DNA of 64,000 nucleotides from RI-153 sp041391225. Its GTDB lineage: Bacteria; Chloroflexota; Anaerolineae; Caldilineales; Caldilineaceae. Location of the stretch: positions 62,001-126,000 of the forward strand of contig JAWKOL010000001.1 in the NCBI GenBank assembly GCA_041391225.1. The letters run 5' to 3'. The position numbers and the translations under genes were made by a program. Each line of letters opens with the position of its first letter. Position 1 is the stretch's first letter. This document shows, in pieces, positions 19,988 to 28,446 of the stretch. The notes under the pieces were generated by a model. That model was given only the letters and a program-made list of their open reading frames with translations, searched no databases and was not told the DNA's origin.

Positions 19988-20070
19988 AATGCGTAATGCG
20001 TAATTGGTCGACGAAATGGTTCCCCAATTGGGTAATTCTTTTGTTGACCAATTACGCATCACGCATTACG
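19988..20070. repeat. Heptad hairpin (GCGTAAT arms)
   Basis: The left arm GCGTAATGCGTAATTGGTC pairs with GACCAATTACGC...CGCATTAC on the right. The loop contains CCCCAATTGGG. The right arm supplies the last codons and the TAA stop of the next (minus-strand) gene. Confidence 0.85.
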
Positions 20071-22181
20071 TTCACTCCCTCACTCCCAATCCGCCCCGCT
20101 TCGATCACGTACGCCACGCCGCCGCCGTCGAGTGGACGCCCTGCATCTTGGACGTCGAAGAGCGGTGCGCCGTCGATGGTGGCCTGGATGTGGGGTCCAG
20201 TCACCTGCACAGCGAAGGTGTGGACGGCGTCGGGGCGCCAGGCGAAGGGCGCTTCGGCGAGGACATGTTCGCCGTCCAACACCTTGACGAGGCGCGCCAT
20301 GCCATCGTCGCAAAGGAGGAGGGCGTAGTAGCGGCGCATCCCCTGCACGCGCACGGCCAGCCCGGCGGCTTTGGCCAGGTGCAGGGTCAGCGTGGTTTCG
20401 GCGCGGTAGTCGGTCCACGTGCGGCCGCCCTGCATGAGTAGGCCGCGGCCTTCGTTCTGCATCAGGCGGAAGGGTTCCGCGGCGCGGCTTTCGTAGATAT
20501 CCACGCCGTTGACCCAGGCCCGCCGCCACATCGATCCACCATCCGCAGGACGGGTGAGGTTGACGGACGGCATCCCCGCCCAGGTGAGGAAATCGAGATA
20601 GACCGCGCCGTCGGCGTGGGTTTCGTGGCTGATTTCGACGCCGATCTGGGCGATGGGGTTGCCGCCGGTATCGGGGATCTGCCAGGTGAACGTGTGCGCC
20701 TCGCCCGCGGACAGCGTGATCTGCGGCCCAGGAAGCAGGCGCAGTTCGTCGTCCTCGCCGCCGAAGACGCGGGCGTAAAGGCCCACGTCGACAGGCTGTG
20801 CGTTGTCGACGGCGGCGACGATGCGGGCGGTCACGGTTTGGCCGGGATGGAGGCGGGGCGATGCCAACAGCCCGTAGCCACGGCGCTCGAAGGTCTCTGC
20901 CACGGCTTTGGACGGAATGAAGGTGGGCGTGCCGACGCGGGCGACGCGTCCTGGGGCGAGGGCGCGGTAGCGGATGGCCAGGCTGCGTTCACCCGTTTCG
21001 CTGTGACCGACGACATTTTCCAGGACGGCGGTGCCTGCGCTGGTGGGGTTGTCTTCGACGAGGAAGCCCTGCACCGAGCCGGGCAGCTCGAAGTGGAAGA
21101 TCGCGCCGTTCTTGGGCGCGAGGGGCGCTTGTCCTTGCAGGGCGCGGCCCACATTGACGATGTGGAACGTCTCGGCGACGGCGTCGGTGATGGCGCGTCC
21201 GCCGTCCGCCGTGGGCAGGTACATGCGATCCGCCACCGGCCCGCGCAAGTCGGCGCCGCTTGCGATGCCGCCGAGTCCGTTACGGATACCGAGCAAACAA
21301 CCGACATTGCCCGAATTGCAGTCGGTGTCCCAACCGCAGGTGTTGACGATCATGAGCGACTTTTGGAAGTCGCCGCCGCCGTGGAGCAGGGCGTGGATGA
21401 TCAGGGCGTGGTTGGGCACCATGTGGCAGTTGCCGCCGAACTTGTCGTAGCCATATTTGCCCGCGATTTGGGCGCGCGTCTTGCGCCAATCTTCGGGCGC
21501 GGCGGCGTGCCAGCCGCGGATCTCCTGGATCATACGGTAGATCACCGAGTGGGCAGGGATGAGGGCGAGTCCGGTGTCGAGGAGCATGTCGATGTCCGCT
21601 TCGACGAAGGCTTGGGCTTCCATCGCCGCCACCATCTGCGCTCCGTAAATGGCCTCGCCATCGTGGCTGACACTGGCGGCGCGGCGGGCCAGATCGGCGG
21701 CGAGTTCGGGGTCACCTGGGGCGATCATGGCCCAGCCGTCGATGAAGATCTGTGCGCCGATCTGCTCGGCCACGGTTTTGCCGTTGAGCGCAATCGATCC
21801 GCTGGCGGGGGCGACGACGCCCTGCTTCAGCCGCATGAAGGCGGTGTGTTCGGTGGAGTTGCCCATGCCGCCCCACCACAGGATCGTGCGTTTTTCGATC
21901 AGGTAATTGAGCCAGCTCTGCCCAATCTGAGCCGCGCTGAGATCGCGGGAATTGCCGTAATCGGGCAAGGCGCGCAGAAAGGTGAACGTCCCCGAAATGT
22001 CGTCGTCGGTGACAATCAACGGCACGCCGAAGCGCTCGTGGACGTAGTACCAGATCTCGCCCAATTCGGCGCTGATGCGTTCGTACGTCCACCCCTCGAA
22101 AGGACGGCCCAGGTAGACGCCGATGATCTTGCCCAGCACGCCGGCGTAGACGCGTTCGAGGTAGTCTTGGGGTAGTGGCAT
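20052..22181 (-). CDS. ADP-ribosylglycohydrolase-family protein with C-terminal beta-sandwich domains
   Basis: 709 residues. Residues 1-360 match the ADP-ribosylglycohydrolase (DraG/ARH) fold: LGKIIGVYLGRPFEG, the metal ligands in VTDDDISGT, and the second metal motif TCGWDTDCNSGNVGCLLG. Residues ~430-709 form beta-sandwich domains, including a LamG/concanavalin-like end (TTLTLHLAKAAGLAV). Canonical members remove ADP-ribose from proteins. Here the context is a sugar-oxidation cluster, and the added domains suggest cleavage of a sugar N- or O-glycoside instead; that is inference. The final residues NVMRDA and the stop codon are written by the hairpin at 19988-20070. Confidence 0.83.
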   Translation of the reverse strand: MPLPQDYLERVYAGVLGKIIGVYLGRPFEGWTYERISAELGEIWYYVHERFGVPLIVTDDDISGTFTFLRALPDYGNSRDLSAAQIGQSWLNYLIEKRTILWWGGMGNSTEHTAFMRLKQGVVAPASGSIALNGKTVAEQIGAQIFIDGWAMIAPGDPELAADLARRAASVSHDGEAIYGAQMVAAMEAQAFVEADIDMLLDTGLALIPAHSVIYRMIQEIRGWHAAAPEDWRKTRAQIAGKYGYDKFGGNCHMVPNHALIIHALLHGGGDFQKSLMIVNTCGWDTDCNSGNVGCLLGIRNGLGGIASGADLRGPVADRMYLPTADGGRAITDAVAETFHIVNVGRALQGQAPLAPKNGAIFHFELPGSVQGFLVEDNPTSAGTAVLENVVGHSETGERSLAIRYRALAPGRVARVGTPTFIPSKAVAETFERRGYGLLASPRLHPGQTVTARIVAAVDNAQPVDVGLYARVFGGEDDELRLLPGPQITLSAGEAHTFTWQIPDTGGNPIAQIGVEISHETHADGAVYLDFLTWAGMPSVNLTRPADGGSMWRRAWVNGVDIYESRAAEPFRLMQNEGRGLLMQGGRTWTDYRAETTLTLHLAKAAGLAVRVQGMRRYYALLLCDDGMARLVKVLDGEHVLAEAPFAWRPDAVHTFAVQVTGPHIQATIDGAPLFDVQDAGRPLDGGGVAYVIEAGRIGSEGVNVMRDA

Positions 22182-22193
22182 GGGTGTTCCTTT

Positions 22194-22324
22194 GGAGATT
22201 ATGAGATTGAGAGATTAGGCGATTGGGGGATTAGGTCTTCGTCGACAAAGTGTCGTCCCAATTGGCGACCACCTTGTTCAACCGGATCCCCAATCCCTCA
22301 ATCGCCTAATCCCCCAATCTCCAC
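22194..22324. repeat. Heptad hairpin (GGGGATT / GAGATTA arms)
   Basis: The left arm GATTAGGCGATTGGGGGATTAGG (units of about 7 nt) pairs with CAATCGCCTAATCCCCCAATC at 22299-22319. The loop carries TCGTCGACAAAG and CCCAATTGGCGACCA. It fills the gap between the ADP-ribosylglycohydrolase-family and enolase-superfamily genes. Confidence 0.85.
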
Positions 22325-22335
22325 TTTATCCAGCA

Positions 22336-23469
22336 TCAATCTTCCTCAATCCAATCCGGCTTGATCTCCACCCCCAACCCCGGCTTCTGCGGCGCGGCGA
22401 CGTAGCCCTGGCTGTCCACGACGGGCGGTTCGGTGAACATGGACCAGCCGTGCTGGTATTCACCCACAGGCGGATCGTGCAGCAGTTCCAGGTAGGGCGC
22501 ATTGGCGAGGGCGCAGACCATGTGCAGGTGGGCCACGGTGCCGAGGCCGCGCCCGCCGTGGTGAGGGACAACCTGCTTGCCGTAGGCATCGGCGAGGACG
22601 GCCACACGGCGCACCGGCGTCATGCCGCCCAGCACCATGCCCTCAGGCTGGAGCAGGCCGTAGACGTTGTTTTCGAGCATCTGCACGAATTCGTGGATGC
22701 CGGGGTTGTTCTCGCCGCCGGCGATGGGGATTTCCACTTTTTCGCTGAGACGGGCGAGCTGATCAAAGTGGTAGCGGGGCAGCGGTTCTTCGAGCCAGTA
22801 GACGCCCAACCGCTGCAACTCGCGCGCTGTCTCCACAGCGCGGCGGAAGTCCCACGCGAGGCCGGGCTGCCAGTTGCCGCTGGATTGGGCCTGGTTGGCG
22901 TCGACCATGATCTCCATGCGGTGGCCGATGGCGTTGCGCACTTTTTCGACCAGGGCCACGTCCTCGGCCATGGTCTGGTAGTGAAGACGCAGCTTGATGG
23001 CCTTCCAGCCTTCGTCGGCCAGGCGCACGGCCAGATCGGCGCGCTCTTCGATGGTGGAGAGGCGCACCATGCTGGCGTAAGCGGGGACTTTGTCCTTGGC
23101 GCCGCCCCAGATCTTGTAGAGCGGCTGCCCGCTGGCCTTGCCGATGACGTCCCACAGAGCGATGTCGAGGCCGGCACGTCCTTGATAGTGGGCGCCGCGG
23201 ATGAAATAACGCATGACGCCTTCGTGACGCTCCATGTCAAATGGATCCTGGCCCACGAGGATCTCCCGCGCCCGCCCGAGCTGGCCGGCTTCGATGCCAG
23301 GACCAATGCCTACAATGCCGGCGTCGGTGTGAATTTCGACAAATGGCGTGCCGCCTACGCTGAACGGCATCTTGCCGCCCACGTCCCAGGCCGGTTCGAT
23401 GAAGCCCAGATCCTGGATCATCTTCAGGCGACGCAGTTTGACGTCGGTGATTTTGATGCGAGAAGACAT
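22336..23469 (-). CDS. Mandelate racemase/muconate lactonizing enzyme-family sugar-acid dehydratase
   Basis: 377 residues with the enolase-superfamily layout. An N-terminal capping domain (about 1-130) is followed by a TIM barrel. Catalytic signatures: KAIKLRLH (Lys on strand 2), then the metal ligands VDANQ, WLEEPLP and AGGENN, and PHHGGRGLGT near the end, which holds the His of the catalytic base pair. The family abstracts an alpha proton from a sugar acid and eliminates water or racemises. With a Gfo/Idh dehydrogenase and an SMP-30 lactonase upstream, dehydration of an aldonic acid is the natural inference; the sugar is unknown. Confidence 0.88.
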   Translation of the reverse strand: MSSRIKITDVKLRRLKMIQDLGFIEPAWDVGGKMPFSVGGTPFVEIHTDAGIVGIGPGIEAGQLGRAREILVGQDPFDMERHEGVMRYFIRGAHYQGRAGLDIALWDVIGKASGQPLYKIWGGAKDKVPAYASMVRLSTIEERADLAVRLADEGWKAIKLRLHYQTMAEDVALVEKVRNAIGHRMEIMVDANQAQSSGNWQPGLAWDFRRAVETARELQRLGVYWLEEPLPRYHFDQLARLSEKVEIPIAGGENNPGIHEFVQMLENNVYGLLQPEGMVLGGMTPVRRVAVLADAYGKQVVPHHGGRGLGTVAHLHMVCALANAPYLELLHDPPVGEYQHGWSMFTEPPVVDSQGYVAAPQKPGLGVEIKPDWIEED

Positions 23470-23501
23470 GAGTATGAACCTTTCTTCGGTTGGATAAATA
23501 A

Positions 23502-23574
23502 CGAGATGATGCGATGGTGGGATGATGAGTACCGATCTCGACGAGTACCCATCATCTCATCATCCCATCATCTT
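23502..23574. repeat. Heptad hairpin (GATGATGGGATGATG arms)
   Basis: The left arm GAGATGATGCGATGGTGGGATGATGA pairs imperfectly with TCATCTCATCATCCCATCATC on the right; loop GTACCGATCTCGACGAGTAC is itself a short palindrome. It separates the enolase-superfamily and SMP-30 genes. Confidence 0.8.
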
Positions 23575-23594
23575 TCCTGCCAATATCATACCCA

Positions 23595-24461
23595 TTAACC
23601 AACCGTGATTTTCGACCGAAACACCGGCTTCCCCTTCACCCCGAGGTTGATCCTGTACAGCGCGCCTGCGGTTTCGCCATTCTCCGCGGTGTCGTGACCG
23701 CCGGCGGTGGTGATGTACATGTCGGTGTAGTCGGGGCCGCCAAAGGTGAGGCTGGAGACTTTCTTGGTGGGGAACATCACCACGCGCAGTTCGCTGCCGT
23801 CGGGGGCGTGCTGTACGAGGCGGTAGCCGTCCCAGCGCGCGGACCAGAGATTGTCGGCGGCATCGACGGCCATGCCGTCGGTTTTGCCGTACTCGGGGCG
23901 GTCCTCGCGCACGATGATCTGCGGGTTGGCGATCTCGCCGGTGGCCCGATCATAGTCGAAGCGGGTGATGGTGCGGCGCATGGTGTCGGTGTGGTAGAAG
24001 GTGGAGAGGTCGGCGCTGAAGCCCATGCCGTTGGAGAGGCCCGCGTCTTCAAGGACGACGCGGATGCTGCCGTCGGGATCAAGCCGATAGAGCTTGCCGG
24101 GGCGGTCGCCGATGGGCATCGTGCCGCAGAAGACGCGCCCTTCGGGATCGGCGATGACGTCATTGAAGCGCCCGTCGATCTCCGCGTCGATGTGCGAAAC
24201 GATGTCGGTCAACTGTCCATCGCGCAGATGGGCGATGCGTCCGCGCCCCATAAAGAGGACCAGCGACCCGTCTTCCTGGATCGTGTAGCCGCCGATGGGC
24301 AGATCGACCTCGAAGATCTGTTCATGTTGGCCCGTGGCCGGATCGTAGCGGAAGATCTTGCCCGGCGGAATGTCCACCCAGTAGAGGCGTTGCTCGTCCT
24401 CGTGCCAGAGCGGACCTTCGCCGGTGACACAGTGGTAGTTGGCGCAGAGGTGTAGATCCAT
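23595..24461 (-). CDS. SMP-30/gluconolactonase-family protein
   Basis: 288 residues from the ATG at 24461, chosen because an AAGGAGCGATC ribosome-binding site precedes it; the frame extends to 24542 without plausible initiation. Signatures of the SMP-30/LRE propeller: VTGEGPLWHEDEQRLYWVDI (metal-binding Glu in EGPLW), GRFNDVIADPEGRVFCGTM and LSNGMGFSADLSTFYHTDT (conserved Asn), and TDGMAVDAADNLWSA (conserved Asp). The family hydrolyses aldonolactones using a divalent metal. It sits between a sugar dehydrogenase and a sugar-acid dehydratase, as expected for the middle step of a non-phosphorylative sugar pathway. Confidence 0.87.
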   Translation of the reverse strand: MDLHLCANYHCVTGEGPLWHEDEQRLYWVDIPPGKIFRYDPATGQHEQIFEVDLPIGGYTIQEDGSLVLFMGRGRIAHLRDGQLTDIVSHIDAEIDGRFNDVIADPEGRVFCGTMPIGDRPGKLYRLDPDGSIRVVLEDAGLSNGMGFSADLSTFYHTDTMRRTITRFDYDRATGEIANPQIIVREDRPEYGKTDGMAVDAADNLWSARWDGYRLVQHAPDGSELRVVMFPTKKVSSLTFGGPDYTDMYITTAGGHDTAENGETAGALYRINLGVKGKPVFRSKITVG

Positions 24462-24486
24462 GATCGCTCCTTGTGGTTGGGGGATC

Positions 24487-24600
24487 GTGGTGCGTGTAGC
24501 GGTCGAGTGTGTGATTCCTGCATTGGGAAAGACCGTTGGCAAAGCGAACCAATACTAGTGCAACTCCGCCGCCGGTACACGCACCACGCACTACGCACTA
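24487..24600. repeat. Heptad hairpin (GTGCGTA arms)
   Basis: The left arm GTGGTGCGTGTA (24487-24498) pairs with TACACGCACCAC (24576-24587). The right arm continues as GCACTACGCACTA and provides the TAG stop of the Gfo/Idh gene. Confidence 0.75.
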
Positions 24601-25659
24601 TATTTCAATCGCAACTTCCTTGCCCTCGCGCTGACTCCGATAGATCCCATCGAGGATCGAGAGTACTTGCAGCGATTGCTCCGCGGGGACGGGCGAGGCG
24701 CGCCTTCGGCGACGGCTTTGGCGAAGGCGACGCACTCCAGCGTGGGGTTCCATGACGTCGTTGGTGAGGCGCAGACGGTTGGTGTAGAGCTGTTTGGTGT
24801 CGTAGTTGGTGCTGTGGAAGTTGGCCGACGGCCAGTGACAGCCCGCTTCGGTGCCGTAGAGCCAGATCTGCATGTCTTCGCCTTCGGTTTCGTGGTGCAG
24901 CAGCCAGCTCACTTCGAGCATGAGCGTGCGGCCATCGGCGAAGCGGACGAAGGCGGCAGCGAAGTCTTCGACATCGAAGTCGCGGGGGATGAGATCGCCA
25001 CCGCGCCAGACAGCGAAGGAGCCTTCGTGGTGGGCCAGGGGCGCTTTGGCCACACCGCTTACCGCCACCGGTTCGGGGTTGCCCATCAGCCACAACGTCA
25101 GATCAAGGACGTGGACACCGATGTCGATGCAGGGGCCGCCGCCGCTGTGCTTCTTGTGGACAAAGGTGGGTGTGGCCACCAGACCGTTGCGGCGCAGCAT
25201 CCAACTGCGGGCGTGGTAGATGTCGCCCAGCGTACCCTGGTCGATCTCGGCCTTCATGGCCTGGGAGACGCCTTTGAAGCGGAAGTGTTGCGCCGTCATC
25301 AGCATCTTGCCCGAGCGGTCGCGGGCTTCGATCATCTGGCGGATTTCGCCGGGCGTGGGGGCCAGTGGCTTCTCGCAGATCACATGCTTGCCCGCGTCCA
25401 ATGCGGCGATGGCCAGCGGCGCGTGGTACATGTAGGGTACCACCAGGTCGATGATGTCGATGTCGGGGTCGGCGAAGAGTTCGCCGGGATCAGTCGTGAG
25501 TTTGGGTACGTTGTACGTCTCATTCCAGACCTGAAGCACCGCGGGATTGATGTCACAGGCGGCCACTACTTCGGCGTGTTCCGACGCTGCCCAGCCCGGC
25601 ATGTGTGTGCGCAAAATCCCGCCGACGCCGATGACACCCACTTTTAACGTATCAGCCAT
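24598..25659 (-). CDS. Gfo/Idh/MocA-family oxidoreductase
   Basis: 353 residues. The N-terminal Rossmann domain begins VGVIGVGGILRTHMPGW; CEKPLAPTPGEIRQM gives the catalytic Lys (EKP). The C-terminal domain contains GGGPCIDIGVHVLDLTLWLMG, with the Asp and His of the active site. The family oxidises or reduces sugars and inositols with NAD(P). Residues ~300-318 (AGVRRLRQSRRRRRA) look wrong for the family, whereas the neighbouring frame of the same bases reads LECVAFAKAVAEGAP, as expected. So one extra base near 24750 and one missing base near 24700 compensate each other. First gene of the cluster that continues with SMP-30 and the dehydratase. Confidence 0.86.
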   Translation of the reverse strand: MADTLKVGVIGVGGILRTHMPGWAASEHAEVVAACDINPAVLQVWNETYNVPKLTTDPGELFADPDIDIIDLVVPYMYHAPLAIAALDAGKHVICEKPLAPTPGEIRQMIEARDRSGKMLMTAQHFRFKGVSQAMKAEIDQGTLGDIYHARSWMLRRNGLVATPTFVHKKHSGGGPCIDIGVHVLDLTLWLMGNPEPVAVSGVAKAPLAHHEGSFAVWRGGDLIPRDFDVEDFAAAFVRFADGRTLMLEVSWLLHHETEGEDMQIWLYGTEAGCHWPSANFHSTNYDTKQLYTNRLRLTNDVMEPHAGVRRLRQSRRRRRASPVPAEQSLQVLSILDGIYRSQREGKEVAIEI

Positions 25660-25798
25660 GCGTGGTTCCTTCTTGTGTCTTGTTGGATGGAATTTGGTGA
25701 AAGGTGAGGATACGTAAAGTCTAGCACTGGGTGAGAAATGTTACAAAGCGTGGTGGGTAAGTCCCGGTGAGGTTGTTGCCAAAGTGACTGAATAAAAA

Positions 25799-25837
25799 AT
25801 GGGGATACGCATGTCCTGAGGACATGCGTATCCCCAT
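25799..25837 (-). terminator. Perfect 18-bp hairpin terminator
   Basis: ATGGGGATACGCATGTCC (25799-25816) pairs with its exact complement at 25820-25837; loop TGA. A run of A precedes it on the plus strand, so a U-rich tail follows it on the minus strand, fitting termination of the membrane-protein gene at 25859-26836. Confidence 0.85.
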
Positions 25838-25858
25838 TCTTCATTCATTATTCTTTCC

Positions 25859-26836
25859 CTAGAATCCCGGCCCCACCACCGCAATCAAAATCAACGCCAA
25901 CACTCCGAAGAAAGCAAATTCGAGGATCACGCGGCGGTTGAGGTGGTTTTCCAGCCCCTGCTGGGCCAGACCCACCGTGAGGTAGAAGATAAGGAGCAGC
26001 AGCAGCCCGCCAGTGAGACCGGGCAGCGGCCAGTAGTTGAGCGCCCACGTCACCTGGCCCAGGATCAGCCCCACGATGGCGGCGTAGCTCAGCACCAGAT
26101 CGGCGCGGCGCGTGTACGTGCGCAGCAACTCTGTGGCCAACAGCGCTGCCGTCGCCGCCACCAACGTCCCCGAGAGCAGGCTGCGTGTGCGCGTCTGGTA
26201 GACCAGCAAAAAGAGGACCAGCGCCGCGCCGTACGCCAACACATTCAGCAGCAGCCGCGAACGCCGGAAGCCCGTCACACTCGGGTCCACCGTGGCGTAG
26301 AGGCTGAAAAGGGAAACCGCCACCGAAAAACTACCCCCGGCCAGCACCGCCACCTGAAAAATACGCGTCGGCGCCTGTGGGATCAGCAGCACCGTCAGGA
26401 TCGACAACGCCGCCGGCAGCGCCCAATACGGGATCGACCGCAACCGCGATCCGCCCTCGCCGCGATGGAACGCTGGATGCGCGCCCACCACCATCTCCGC
26501 GCCGCTGGCCGCCACCGCCGCGATGAAAAACGCCATCAACGTGGCGTCGCTCACCGTGATCGACATCGGCGATCCCAGCGCTTCCAACGAAAAGACAAAC
26601 GTCGGCAGCCGCAAAAAGAGCGACGCCGCCATCCCCGCCACCACCGCCCACATCACCACACTCACCCGACGCAGGATCTCCTCGGGGTCTGGTTGATCTG
26701 CGACAGGACTCAGGTTAAAATGACCGCGCTGTGCAGTCGGAGCGAGGACCGCGGGCGCCTGATTTGTAACCGATTCAGCCTGTGGCGCTGATTGCGATGA
26801 AGACTGAGTTGAAGACAACGAAGTCGATGATTGCAT
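25859..26836 (-). CDS. Multi-span membrane protein of unknown function
   Basis: 325 residues from the ATG at 26836. The first ~65 residues are hydrophilic and Ser/Gln-rich (MQSSTSLSSTQSSSQSAPQ). About eight membrane helices follow (VSVVMWAVVAGMAASLFL, LMAFFIAAVAASGAEMVVG, LPAALSILTVLLIPQ, ...). The protein ends with EFAFFGVLALILIAVVGPGF. I do not recognise a characterised family. The start is only 39 nt from the divergent start of the CHAT gene, so the two share a promoter region and may be co-regulated. Confidence 0.7.
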   Translation of the reverse strand: MQSSTSLSSTQSSSQSAPQAESVTNQAPAVLAPTAQRGHFNLSPVADQPDPEEILRRVSVVMWAVVAGMAASLFLRLPTFVFSLEALGSPMSITVSDATLMAFFIAAVAASGAEMVVGAHPAFHRGEGGSRLRSIPYWALPAALSILTVLLIPQAPTRIFQVAVLAGGSFSVAVSLFSLYATVDPSVTGFRRSRLLLNVLAYGAALVLFLLVYQTRTRSLLSGTLVAATAALLATELLRTYTRRADLVLSYAAIVGLILGQVTWALNYWPLPGLTGGLLLLLIFYLTVGLAQQGLENHLNRRVILEFAFFGVLALILIAVVGPGF

Positions 26837-26875
26837 GGCCGAATTGTAAGCCCCACCAGGAGTGCTGTCAAAACC

Positions 26876-28319
26876 ATGCCCGTTTGCCAATACCGCAATT
26901 TCGATATCACCATCGCTGGGGATCGACCACCCTACGCCATCGTCGCCGCTACCACGGTGCATCTGCCCAGGGAACCTTCCAGCACGACGCGAACCATGAT
27001 CTCTGGCTCGATTACAGCGACATAATCAACGACTTGCGCCGCCCCCGGCGAGGACACCCTCACCGCCGTCGGCGCACACCTCTTCGAGCACCTGTTCAGC
27101 GCCGACCTGCGCGATCTCTGGCTCCAGGCCCGCAACGACCTCGACAACGTCGACGCCCAGCCTGCGCCTGCGCCTCAACCTGCATCCGCCCGCCGTCGCC
27201 GCCCTGCCCTGGGAAAGCCTCTACGACCCGCCGTCGCCAACCCTTCGGCGCCGACCCGTCCATTGCCCTCGTCGCGTGGCCAACCACGTCGGCTACACCG
27301 GTCGCGCCCGTCCGCTGGCCGCCCAACTGCCGCTCAAGATCCTGATCGTCGCCATCGACGACCCCGACGGCCTCGACGCCGCCGCCGAAATGGCCGCGGT
27401 GGAGCACGTCCTCGCGCCGCTGCGCCCACACCAGATCGACCTGCACACCGACAGCGGGCGCTTCGACATCCACGCCCTGCGCCGTCGCCTGCTCGATGTT
27501 CAGCCCGACGTGCTCCACCTCATCACCCACGGCGATCCCGACGGCCTGCTCTTCTGGTCCACCGACGGCGATCCCACCTTCGTCACCGGCGCGCAGATCC
27601 AGGCCACCCTGCGCCAGATCGACTCGCTCAAGCTCGTCTTCCTCAACGCTTGCCTGGCCGGTCAGCCCGATGACAACACATCCTACGCCGCCGTGGCCGA
27701 ACGCCTGCTCCAGACCGGGCTGCCCGCCGTCATCGCCATGCAGTACGAAATCGCCGACCAGGCCGCCGTCCACTTTGCCGGCTTCCTCTACGAAGCCCTC
27801 GTCGGCGGCACCTGTCCTGGCGCGGTGGATCACGCCGTGGGCATCGCCCGCAGCAACCTCTACATTGACGCGCCCCACCGCCTGGGTTACATCACGCCCG
27901 TCCTCTGGCTCAATACGGAGGACGGCCTGATCTTCCACCTCGCGCAACAGGGCGCCTTGCCGGCCCAAACCGCCGCGCCGAACCACCCAACCGCAGACGA
28001 AGATCCCGCTTCGCTCCCGCCCCCGCCGCGGATCGACATGAATCTCGCCGAAAAAGAAGCGTGGCTCGCCGCCCACCCCGGCTACCAGCGCGACCGCCTC
28101 AGCTTCGACGCCCGCATCGTCTACGACAGCCGCCGCAGCGCCCTCGCCGACGCCCAACGCGTCCTCGACGAACTGCGCCTCTACGACGCCGAACAGGCCG
28201 ACGGCCACGCCCTGCCCGCGCCCATCCAGCGCGCCCTGGAGCGCTTCGCCCACCTGCGCCGCGAGGCGGATCGACTCACCCAGATCCTCGTCACCAACGT
28301 TGGCCCCGGAGACGAGTAA
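26876..28319 (+). CDS. CHAT-domain caspase-like protein (several frameshifts)
   Basis: The intact part from 27276 holds the CHAT peptidase: the His of DVLHLITHGDPDG and the Cys of KLVFLNACLAGQ form the catalytic dyad, followed by ERLLQTGLPAVIAMQYE. Upstream, short stretches in different frames give a typical CHAT N-terminal region in order: MPVCQYRNFDITIAGDRPPY from 26876, AQGTFQHDANHDLWLDY, TAVGAHLFEHLFSADLRDLW, LRLRLNLHPPAVAALPWESL. At least four indels lie between 26970 and 27276. Members act as proteases in cell-death or defence systems. A C-terminal ~100-residue helical tail follows. The stop codon lies at the edge of the adjacent heptad array. Confidence 0.75.
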
Positions 28320-28445
28320 TGCGTGATACGTGTTGCGTGTTGCATGTTGCGTGGGTAGAGGATGTGTTCATTTCTCTTGAGCGACGCCATTTTCAAGAGA
28401 AACGGCGCCAGACTTGACCCACGCAACACGCAACACGCAACACGA
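28317..28445. repeat. Heptad hairpin (GTGTTGC arms)
   Basis: The left arm GCGTGATACGTGTTGCGTGT-TGCATGTTGCGTGGGT pairs with ACCCACGCAACACG...CAACACG on the right; the loop itself contains TTTCTCTTGA...TTTTCAAGAGAAA. The array begins at the CHAT stop codon and ends 2 nt before the next gene's ATG. Confidence 0.85.
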
Positions 28446-28446
28446 A

